Assembly (NCBI GenBank): GCA_021613535.1
Contig: CP075496.1
Location: forward strand, 8,370,001-8,434,000
Source of the DNA: Adineta vaga
Lineage: Eukaryota; Rotifera
Length of the DNA: 64,000 nucleotides
Direction of reading: 5' to 3'
In this document: one piece after another, positions 11,401 to 20,880 of the stretch
How the letters are laid out: each line of letters opens with the position of its first letter
How positions within the stretch are numbered: the stretch's first letter is position 1
Notes under the pieces: model-generated
Databases searched by the model: none
Told to the model about the DNA's origin: nothing
Seen by the model: the letters and a program-made list of their open reading frames with translations, nothing else
Position numbers and translations under genes: made by a program

Positions 11401-13194
11401 GTCGAGGAAAAGAAACTTCTTCATTATTATCATCTCCTAATCTATCTACATCACAACATGATTCACCGTTTTTTTGTTTCTATACACTTTCACCATCAAT
11501 GCATTTCTCCATTTTCTTATTATCTTTAATTTTAATTGTCTGTGCAGCGTTTATCATTGAAGATTATGCCTCAGGTCTTCATTCTTACTCACTAGTTCAT
11601 GGTCTTCGTTCACCCATTCATTGGCTCATTATATTTCTCAGTGATTTGATTTTATGTCTATTCTGGTTAATAATACTTATTTTAATAGCTCGTTTCGTTC
11701 ATTCATCAACATTTAATGGAAAATTCTTTGCATTAACACCATTATTTTTTCTCGTTAATCTTCCATTTGTTTATCTTCTTGCCAAACTCTTCAAAGCACC
11801 TGTATTAGGTGCAACTGTGATCATCTTCATTCTTCAATTAGCACATGTTTTAAATACATTGAAAACGTTTATTGAACTTTTTCGTGGTTATCCTCTACTA
11901 TCATCTTTAGTACATATATTACGATGGTTACTTTTACTTCTCTTTCCAAATGTCAATGTATTTATATTAATAGTAGCAGTACTTAGAAAATCGTATTGTC
12001 AAATCGATGAATCAATATTAGGACAGTCGGGTGATGAATTTTCACATGAACGTTATCCAAATAAGATTTTTATTCATACATTAATTTTTCTTACACAATT
12101 CGTGATCTATTTTATTTTACTTATTATTATTGATGTTGGTAAACGAAGAATTCCTAAATGTAAAAAGCAAAATAGAATCGAACTTCATGAAGAAGGAGAA
12201 GATGATAATGATGATATCATAGAAGAAAGATATCGAGTAGAATCAATGAAAGATGAAATTAAACAAAATCAAGCACTTATTCTGGAAAATCTCACAAAAT
12301 TTTATCGAACTACAACAATTCCAGCTGTAAATCGATTAACATTTGCAATACCACATGGACAATGTTTCGGTTTGTTAGGATTCAATGGAAGTGGTATGTA
12401 TTTTTCTCATCAATCAACATTGAACTGTAATAATAAACTGTATTTTTTGAATTATAGGTAAAACTACAACATTTCGTATGCTAGTTGGTGAATTAGATCC
12501 AAATTATGGTCATATTTATCGAAATCAACATGAATCAATCGGTTATTGTCCCCAAAATGATATTAAATTTTCAGCATTAAGTGTCATAGAATCTATTAAT
12601 TATATTTCTCGTCTTCATGGACTTCAACCATCCACATTAAATAACCTAGTATTAACTCAATTTCAACTCGAAAAATATCGACATCAATTAGTCGCAAATT
12701 TAAGTGGTGGTACTAGACGTCGTCTTCATCTAGCCCTATGTTTAATTGGATCACCAACACTTTTATTACTTGACGAACCGACGGCTAAAGTTGATCCTGT
12801 TTTACGTAGTCATATTCGTCTTATATTACAACACCGTCCAATCGATACATCCATTATATTTGCTTCACATTCGATGCTTGAATGTGAACAATTGTGTGAT
12901 CGATTAACTATTCTTGTTCGTGGTCATGCACGATGTCTCGGTTCACTTGAACATCTGAAAACAAAATATGGTACTAACTATCGTATACGATTAACATTAC
13001 GTCAATCATCATTAGATATACCATCACTTGTCTATATCGATAATAGTAATGAATACTTATATCCTAAAGGAAGTTTAGCACAATTATTTAAAATATTAGA
13101 AGAACTTGTTCAACAGAATCAAATAGCCGCTAACTATACAGTAGAATTAACATCATTAGAACATATTTTCTTAACATTTCAACATTCGATTTGA
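8404..13194 (+). CDS. Full-length ABCA-family lipid-type ABC transporter
   Basis: Five exons (8404-10291, 10352-10771, 10824-11156, 11221-12393, 12458-13194), all joined in phase 1, give about 1516 aa, normal for the ABCA family. Order: transmembrane domain 1 with a large luminal loop, NBD1, transmembrane domain 2, NBD2. NBD1 has Walker A GHNGAGKTTT (about residue 510), signature LSGGMQRKLS (about 605) and Walker B IIILDEPSSSLDP, which is split by intron 1. NBD2 has Walker A GFNGSGKTTT (about 1265), split by intron 4, signature LSGGTRRRLH (about 1353) and LLLLDEPTAKVDP. Motif residues look intact, so both sites may be active. ABCA proteins flip or export lipids and sterols at the plasma membrane or endosomes. 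The luminal loop is shorter than in human ABCA1, closer to ABCA3/ABCA5-like members. Placement within the family is not possible by eye. Confidence 0.93.
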
Positions 13195-13486
13195 AGACAA
13201 GAATCTAGTCAATTTTTATTTATGCAAATATAAATGCTATAGATACATACATGTATGCAAGCTTTACTTTTTTAGTGATAGAAATTCAATTGCTGAATAT
13301 TTTATATTTGTTTTTATATATTTCGAATAAATAACTGTCGCGAACTTTAGTACGAACTTGAGTTTTTTTCTTTCAAGAGTACCTATTTATCTGTGATAGA
13401 GACATGAATAAATATCAAGGTGTGCGTGCATCTATTTTGATAATTTTATAGTTTTAAATAAAGATAACTTTTGACAGCCTTTCAAT

Positions 13487-14464
13487 ATGTGTTTCTTACT
13501 TGTTTTCATACTTTGTATTTACATATCCTATCGCGTATATCAACGTGTTTTCCCATCACCAAATATCAATCCAACTGGTAAATATGTATTAATTAGTGGT
13601 TGTGATACTGGTTTTGGTCATGGATTAGCATTAGAATTAGATAAACAAGGTTTCAATGTTCTTGCTGGTATCTACAATCCAAATAATGAAGAAACACTAA
13701 CAAAACTTCTCTCGCCGCGTGCTACTGTATTTAAATTAGATATAACTAAACAAGAAGATATTGATGCTGCTTATGAACTGATAAGTAATAAAACAAAAGT
13801 ACTACATGGATTAGTAAATAATGCGGGTGTTGGTGCTTGTGGATATATTGATTGGGTAACCGTAGATTCGATGCGTAAAGTAATGGATGTCAATTTTTTT
13901 GGACATGTAGCTATGACAAAAAAGTTTTTACCATTACTTGTGGCAAAACGTGATTCACGTGTAGTGAATATTTGTTCAGTTGCTGGTTATTTAGCTGCTC
14001 CAGGAATGGTTGCATATGCTACATCAAAATATGCTTTAGAAGCATTTTCTGACTGTCTTCGACGAGAAATGTCTGTATGGAATCTACGTGTTAGTATTAT
14101 CGAACCAGGTTTTATGAAAACACCAATTGTTGAAGGACATGATGCATTCTTACGTACATTATGGAATGGATTAACACATGATGTTCAAGATCGATGGGGT
14201 GAACAACATTTAGTCAAACAAATGGAAGAAATTTCAAATAATTTTCTAATAAAATATGCTGAGAATCCGAAAAAAGTTGTTAATGTACTAAAACATGCTG
14301 TTATGAATACACAACCATGTATTCGTTATCGACCTGGATGGCAATCAAGTATATTGATGTTTGCATTATCGCGAGGTCCAGCTTGGTTAGCTGATATTAT
14401 TATTGAAAAATTAAACACAGCTGCGGTTAATCCATCTGGTCTATGTACTCAATTACAAGATTAA
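13487..14464 (+). CDS. Short-chain dehydrogenase/reductase (retinol/17-beta-HSD6 type), copy 1
   Basis: A single-exon 325-aa protein with an N-terminal hydrophobic anchor (about residues 1-20) and a classical SDR fold. The cofactor motif is SGCDTGFG, the structural motif NNAG, the catalytic Ser lies in NICSVAGY and the catalytic pair is YATSK; all four are intact. The segment GFNVLAGIYNPNN after the first Rossmann repeat resembles the SDR9C group, membrane-bound enzymes that oxidise retinoids or hydroxysteroids with NAD(H). The C-terminal RYRPGWQSS region is also typical of that group. A second copy lies at 29395-30369, and a 160-bp block is identical between them. An AATAAA lies about 65 bp after the stop. 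Confidence 0.9.
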   Translation: MCFLLVFILCIYISYRVYQRVFPSPNINPTGKYVLISGCDTGFGHGLALELDKQGFNVLAGIYNPNNEETLTKLLSPRATVFKLDITKQEDIDAAYELISNKTKVLHGLVNNAGVGACGYIDWVTVDSMRKVMDVNFFGHVAMTKKFLPLLVAKRDSRVVNICSVAGYLAAPGMVAYATSKYALEAFSDCLRREMSVWNLRVSIIEPGFMKTPIVEGHDAFLRTLWNGLTHDVQDRWGEQHLVKQMEEISNNFLIKYAENPKKVVNVLKHAVMNTQPCIRYRPGWQSSILMFALSRGPAWLADIIIEKLNTAAVNPSGLCTQLQD

Positions 14465-14768
14465 ATTGAATTATTAAATTTCATTTGATTATCGATAGAA
14501 AAAGATTCTTATGTTGCCTTCTGTCGAATAAATAAAAAAAAAATGAAAATGAAAAACGATCTCATAATAGTTCATCAATAGAGTCATAAGAGCGACATCC
14601 TTCATCGAATCACATCCGATTTGTTCATTGTATTTGTCCAATCAAGGAAACATATTCTTTTTTCCTGTTGATCAATTGTCTTTTTTTCTCTTGACATTCT
14701 TCAGACGAAGAAAATCATCCATTGTTGTAGAAAGTAGAACAACAAAGAAATTCTTTTTTAAACAAACT

Positions 14769-15774
14769 ATGGCCGATCTATTTGACTTGAACCTGATTTC
14801 AAATCGAGATACATCGAAATCTCGACGTACTTATTCTCAAAGAAATGTTTCTTCACTTCAACTTGAACTAACGAAAAATCGTAAAATGATCAATATGAAA
14901 ACAGCAAAAACAACGATACTCAATCGAACACTTAGTTTCAAACCAATGTCAGAAACAAGGTTTGAATTCTGTCGTTCCTTTTTTTTTAAAGTCATTGTTT
15001 TATTTCTTCAAAATTTAGTTCATCATTAGCAAATGTTGAAAATACACCGATGAAAAAACTTTCATCCGAACTGAATAAATCTTCGACAACACAAGAAATC
15101 ATTGAAGAAACACCGATTAAGAATGATGATGTTGAAAATACAATTGTTTCATCCGATAAAATGATGCGTGATATTCAACGATTATCTCTTCGTCTTCGTT
15201 CAACTATTCCATGTAAGAATTTATATTTCATTGCAAATTCTAGCAACTATTCATTATTGAACAAAGTCTATGATTGACAATGAACTACATGTTTTTTTTT
15301 CTTCTAATTTCTGTTTTAGTACTCGATATTCATGTTTCTAGTAGTCAATCGACAAAACCAGCTACTCTTCATTTGTCTCAAGTAGTTAATCGTGTATCAC
15401 GCTTAATTATGTATTGAGACATTTTGTTAGAGAAGCACAAAAATATCCACTCAAACTTAATGAAATACAAATATCCACTGAACCTGTTTCATCATCCCAA
15501 TCACATGAAAGTATGTTTTATTTTCGTTTAATACATCTTCACAAATCATTGTACATTCGAAGAAGGTCGACGTCGTCTTTTTGTCGACTCTCCAAAACAG
15601 AATACTACAAATTCGATTTCCGAAAATCAACCACCACCACCATCGACAACACCACGAAAAGCCAGTGGTGTTATAAAACAATTATTTGCTTCACCTTCTT
15701 CATCATTCAAACGAACTACATCTTCATCGAATACAAACATTATTATTCATGATAAACGTCAAAAACTTTTCTAA
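14769..15774 (+). CDS. Unrecognised basic, phospho-site-rich protein with an apparent 1-base frame break
   Basis: Four exons are supported by in-phase splice sites: 14769-14959, 15019-15212, 15320-15510 and 15563-15774. Within exon 3 the frame breaks at about 15414: the reading frame entering the exon meets TGA at 15415, while the frame leaving it (RHFVREAQKYP) is shifted by one base. With one base restored the total is 263 codons, so one missing T is the simplest explanation. The protein is Ser/Thr/Lys-rich at the N terminus, has a predicted helical middle (MMRDIQRLSLRLRS, then NRVSRLIM and HFVREAQKYP) and a basic Pro/Ser C terminus with VDSPK and FASPS, which look like proline-directed kinase sites. 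It could be a nuclear or cell-cycle protein, but I do not recognise it. Confidence 0.55.
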
Positions 15775-15873
15775 TTCATTTATTGTTATTCTCTTTCTTA
15801 TTTTGTTTTATCTTATACGATTAGATATGTAAATAGAATCAATTATCTTGTCTCTTTTGTTTCTAGATGACTG

Positions 15874-16939
15874 ATGGATACACGTTATCGAGCATTATAT
15901 GGCTCGTTATTATTCGTGTTTTTTATTGTTTGGATTTTATTATTACCTGAACAAATAAATCAATCATATCCACGAATACAACGTTCTATTCCACCAGCTA
16001 AACAGTTTGATTATGTCTTAGAACCTGGTGATGATGTCTGCTCAAACGAAAGAACATTATTGTTAATTGTTTATGTTCATTCAGCAATAGAAAATCGTCA
16101 TCGTCGAGAATCTATTCGTGCAACATGGGCATCACGTTCAACATTTGGAAGACATATACGAGTTTTATTTATGTTAGGTTCAAGTCATAATTCTGAATTG
16201 ATGAAACAAGCTCAGTTTGAATTTGATACATATCGTGATATTGTTCAACAAACATTTATTGATGCTTACCGTAATCTAACATATAAAGGTAATATTAAGA
16301 GAAATCCTTACGTCTATATACATTTTGTATCGATGTTAAATTATTCTAGGAATAATGGCATTAAATTGGATATCACAACACTGTAATCAAGTACGATATG
16401 TATTGAAAACAGATGATGATATGTTAATAAATATGTTTTCTATTTTAAATCATTTATATACTTTAACATATGTTTATCCGAGTGAAACATGGCATTATAC
16501 AATAGCATGTCTTATGTGGAAACGAATGCGTGTTACACGTGATCCATCATCAAAATGGTTTGTTTCATCTGATGAATATCCATACGAACATTTTGCATCG
16601 TATTGTTCTGGTTCCGCTTATTTTATTACTCAAGATTTAATTCAACCACTTTTTCGAACAACTCGTTCAATCCCATTCTTTTGGATTGATGATTATTACA
16701 TAACCGGTCTTTTACCACGTGGCATTCACTCATCAATTCATGTTAATTATTTGTATATAAACTCTCTTTTTGTTGTCAATGTTGATCTAGTTGAACAACG
16801 TTTTCTATCACCCTTTGGTCTTTCCTCATTAGCATTTGCCCATATGCCTTTATCAGTCAATCGTCTTCTACATATTTGGGAATATCTTATGACAAATAGT
16901 CAATCAGCTCAGAAATATCTCAATCGAACTTCTATCTAG
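15874..16939 (+). CDS. Beta-1,3-galactosyltransferase-like enzyme (GT31)
   Basis: Two exons, 15874-16288 and 16350-16939, joined by a 61-bp intron in phase 1, encode 334 aa. It is a type II Golgi protein: a short cytosolic tail, a signal anchor (LYGSLLFVFFIVWILLLP), a short stem, then the GT31 catalytic domain. Family motifs are RRESIRATWAS, the EFDTYRDIVQQTFIDAYRNLT block, and KTDDDM, which holds the metal-binding DxD. The later conserved YP...YCSG region (YPYEHFASYCSGSAYF) and the Glu/Asp pair replaced by WIDDYYITG are also present. It should transfer galactose or N-acetyl sugar from a UDP donor onto glycoproteins or glycolipids. The acceptor cannot be inferred. Confidence 0.9.
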
Positions 16940-17285
16940 TCATTACGAATTATCATTTTTCTTTTTATTGTCAACGTATATCTTTTATAGTTTTATTCTT
17001 TTTCGTTTATTTTAAATACAAATAATTAGATAAACAACGAACGTCTATCAATTTTTCAACGTGTCTGCCGATCATCTTGCTACTTTTTCAAATTGTAATC
17101 GAATGGTTAAAACAGAATCTTTCATATTAACAAATCTAACATTATGACAAACAAGATGTTTCTTCTATTTCGTATTAAATCTTACTTAACTTGCTAATTT
17201 CAAGAGCAAAAGGAAAGCTATGAAATATTTGTTAAATCAGTTCATTATGAATCCTATTTCGATGAATTGATCTATCTAAAATATA

Positions 17286-17511
17286 AAATAAGACAATGTT
17301 TTTCTTACTTATTAGTAATGATCATAATTTTTGAATTGCACATGATTTCTTTTGTTTGACACACAACAAGAGTTGATAGTGCGTATTGTATATTACAGTC
17401 CAAAGAGACGTGAAATATGTTTAAGTCATGATACGTGATCAAACATGTGACTGTAATATACAAAGGGTAATAAGTAAGAAAAGTTATTATCTATAAGGTA
17501 TTGTCTTATTT
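17286..17511. mobile_element. MITE-like inverted-repeat element (non-autonomous)
   Basis: The two ends are imperfect inverted repeats. Left AAATAAGACAAT (17286-17297) matches right ATTGTCTTATTT (17500-17511), and left TTTTCTTACTTATT (17300-17313) matches right AATAAGTAAGAAAA (17469-17482). The right arm carries about 20 extra bases between the two blocks. An inner perfect 14-bp inverted repeat lies at 17387-17400 and 17449-17462. There is no coding capacity. The size and structure fit a miniature inverted-repeat transposable element; I could not define a clear target-site duplication. Confidence 0.5.
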
Positions 17512-18373
17512 CGAATAATACATTTTTCTTACCTTTTGTGTAGATATTCTTTTTATAGCTCAACAATAAAACAAATTAGAATAATGTCAACAAAAACAAA
17601 ATACACCTAGCAGTATTATTGCTTAAAATTTGTTCGTACATATTATTATTACATTAAATTTGGTTTTAATAAAATACAAATGTTCATGACTTTCTTACAT
17701 AAATCAGTAAACATCATTAGTTTTTCTTTTTCGAAAGAACTTATCAAAATCAGATTCTCATAGATCAAAAAAGCTAAAACAAAAATAATCTCGCGTCTAA
17801 CTTATAAAAAGAATTTTTAATCCATTGTTGGTATTTCATTTTATGTCTATTATCAGAACAGTTTTCTTTCGATGATTCTAATTACGAATAATTTGTTGCA
17901 TACGATATCATCATCCGTAGTTGAGTTGAACACGGTAATAATCACGATAGAATAGTTTCATCATATCTACATACATTGTGATCATTTACATGAAGTTTCG
18001 AAGTATAGTTAAATTAAAACATAATTCATCAATATTGCTGTTTTTGAATATATCGAACGGTTTGAAAATTCTCCTTGGAAAAAAGAATTTGTCTGATATA
18101 GATAACGCTGTAATTCCATGATAAAGAAAAATCGAAGTATAATAGAAATCTCCTCGAATGACAGAAATACTAATTTTTTTGCAATCGAAAGAAAAATGCA
18201 CTGAAACCCCATTTTCTTTTGTTAATTCAAATGGTATATAGTACGTAATACATCAATTGAAGACAATAGAGTGCATAATTACATTTCAAAATAACGACTA
18301 TCAAAATATGAGTAACATGTAATCAGCAATAATATTAACAAATGTCGTCAAATCATTATATTGGCCATTGTTT

Positions 18374-18545
18374 TGACGTCAATAGAATAAAAATAACGTC
18401 AAAAGGTTTAGCTTTAGCCTTGACTTAAAACAATAGCTATGCATGACTTGCCGTTAGATCACATACCCAATAAGGATGGTGTGATCGAAAAAGAAAACAA
18501 AAGAAGATGATTTCTACTACACCTATTCATCTTCTTATGACGTTA
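18374..18545. promoter_or_regulatory. Cluster of CRE/bZIP-like sites
   Basis: A perfect palindromic TGACGTCA lies at 18374-18381, with related sites AACGTCA (18395-18401) and TGACGTTA (18538-18545). These are the consensus and half-sites of CREB/ATF-type bZIP factors. They lie 150-320 bp upstream of the start codon of the next gene. Confidence 0.45.
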
Positions 18546-18598
18546 ATATTTCTCGAAACTTCATAAACCAATTCGTATTATCTTCACGCTTCGAAAGA

Positions 18599-18606
18599 GT
18601 ATATAA
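18599..18606 (+). promoter_or_regulatory. TATA box of the secreted-protein gene
   Basis: TATATAAG sits about 90 bp before ATG 18693, at the spacing expected for a TATA box with a short 5' leader. It is one of the clearest core promoters in the window. Confidence 0.6.
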
Positions 18607-18692
18607 GGCGAAAGTTTCTCTGCATTAAACCATCATTCGATCATATCTTATCCTTCTTCAATCCTATCATCAAATCAACGATTCAAATAACT

Positions 18693-19680
18693 ATGGCACG
18701 ATCAATTTTGGTTATGTGCATTGTGCTTTCAGCCTTTGTACACATGAATTTAGCTAATACATCGAATACAGTTGGTACACACATTCAAAATGGTGTTTCA
18801 CAAATGTTGGAAACAACTGGAAATCAGATTGATGGTCTCAAAGGAGCATTGAACACAAAAATTAGTGGCATTGCTGATGAAGTTAAACTCACACAAGTAA
18901 CAGCACTTGTTGGTAATCTTAAAAGCGCACTTGGAACACTTCTTTCAAATCTCCAAGGTGTTGCTACTGAAGCTATTTCGGCCGCTGTTGAAACCATTCA
19001 AAATGCTCTTGATGGACTTAAAGGCGTAGTTTCTAATATTGTCACTACCTTAGGCACTCTTATTTCAGCACTTACCGCTGTTGTTCAAAGTCTTCTTACT
19101 GCTGTTGGTGCAATCTTAAATTTACTTGGTAATATTCTTGGTGGTCTTGTTGACGCCCTCACCAGAACATTAGGCGGACTTTCTGTAAGTAAAACGAAGT
19201 TTTCTCTTTCTCATTCATAATATTTATATTTATTAATTATTATATAGAATACACTCGAACAACTCACTACCGCTCTTGTCCGATGGACTCGAAACTCCTC
19301 TTCACACTGCATTAACAACCATCGATGGCGCAGTTGGAACAATCATCGATTTTCTTGAAAATAATGTTATTGCAAAACTCAATACGTTAGACCAAACTGT
19401 TTCTGGCCTTTCAAACACAGTACTTCTTTTACTAGCACAAATCCAACATTTATTAAACGCTATTGTCAACAGTGTTCTCATGACACTCAGCCAAGCGTTA
19501 GTATCGATCCAACAAACTCTTGCCCAAGTTATGGACCACCTTCTTGAAACATTGACTGGTACACTCACCTCACTTCTTGGATGTACAGACTGTCTTGCTC
19601 GAAGCATCACTGGTGGAACTGGTCTTCTTGGTGGAACTGGTCTTCTCGGTCGACGTCGACGAAGTGCCGTCCGATACTAG
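18693..19680 (+). CDS. Secreted amphipathic-helix protein with frame break in exon 2
   Basis: Exon 1 (18693-19184) begins with a signal peptide (MARSILVMCIVLSAFVHMNLA) and continues as long amphipathic helices rich in Leu, Ala, Gly, Val and Thr (for example ALGTLLSNLQGVATEAISAA), with no cysteines. Exon 2 (19248-19680) follows a 63-bp intron. Phase 0 gives NTLEQLTTAL and then soon a stop, whereas the good helical frame from 19276 onward (SDGLETPLHTAL...) is shifted by one. The exons total 925 bases (one extra or two missing). The C terminus has a repeated GGTGLLGGTGLLG and a polybasic RRRRSA that looks like a furin site. I do not recognise the family; the pattern suggests a lipid-binding or membrane-active extracellular protein. 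Function is not assigned. Confidence 0.6.
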
Positions 19681-20880
19681 ATGTTTCGGAAAGAATCCCA
19701 TCAATCGATCTTACAGCTAAATATGTGACTTCAACTTTATTTTTTTATAATCTTTCCTTATTCAAGCTATCATATTTCTGTACTTTAAAAAAAATTCTTT
19801 GAAATTAATTTCTCAATAAACAAGCGAACATTAAAAAAACTACTTTAATAGTGTGATATACAATGCAGAAAAGACTTTTTTTGCATATGATGATGAAAAT
19901 AATGATGTTCAAAGTCAAAGAATAACTCAAACGTGACAAAATCTTTTTTCAATAAAATCATCTCAATATATGTTTTTTTCTGCAAAAGGATGACTGAATC
20001 TATGCTCTTTTCAATAAACTATTAGCACAAGTCATCTTGTATTTTACATACAATATTTAGTCGTATTGTGAATTCTTTTTTTTCTACTAAAACTTCGTTC
20101 GACCGAAACCTGCCAGAATTCCATTATTCAATCTACTTATTGACTTGTAACAGACATATATTGGTTTTATTTAGTGTTAACGCATGCATGACGAAATATT
20201 ATCTGTAGTTTTGTTCTTTTTTAGACGAACGAGTAACCGAAGTTTTTTAACTCGTGTTATTTTGTTTTTTTTGTGATTATTTGGTACAATGTAGTTTGCA
20301 TCACATTATTTTTCTTCATTTTACGCGTCATTTATAAACCAAAAAAAAATAGTATGAATCATTCATCAATACTGCAACACAGCAAGTTTACGGAATTGGT
20401 AATGCTCCTTATCTAGTGCTACGTAAGAAAGATACGAACAGTATATTTCGATCCTATATGTTCATACCCGTTTCAATGATACTTGCTAGATACATTTTTA
20501 TGATATACAAGAGAAATCCTCGTCGATTTTTCATTCAATCATGAATCAGGCTAGACAAAAATGTATTTACAAGTAGCCAATCAAATCCGTTTGATGTCTC
20601 ATAAATCTTATTAAAGTAATAAAGATGGATCTAAATGTAACGAACCGATCGAAAAACAGCTGAAACGAAAATCTCAATTGTCTTTAGTAGTCTTTCAATT
20701 TCTAGAAATGTTCAAGTTTTCAATGTCACATCTCATAATTTAAATAATTTTCATGCTATTGATCAATTGTGAGTATTTATTAGAAAATTACGTAAAATAC
20801 TAACGATAATCATTCAAATTTTACTCTGTCGCAAGAAAATTGACTTTACAAATTAATAATTGCTAATGCTATATGAATAG
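19681..20880. other. Intergenic between convergent genes
   Basis: It holds the 3' ends of the flanking genes, with AATAAA motifs near 19814 and elsewhere. I see no coding frame or repeat. Confidence 0.4.

Larger units (their letters stand above)
16940..18598. other. Gene-free stretch upstream of the secreted-protein gene
   Basis: About 1.7 kb with no credible coding frame. It holds the inverted-repeat element at 17286-17511 and the CRE-like motifs at 18374-18545, listed separately. Confidence 0.5.
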
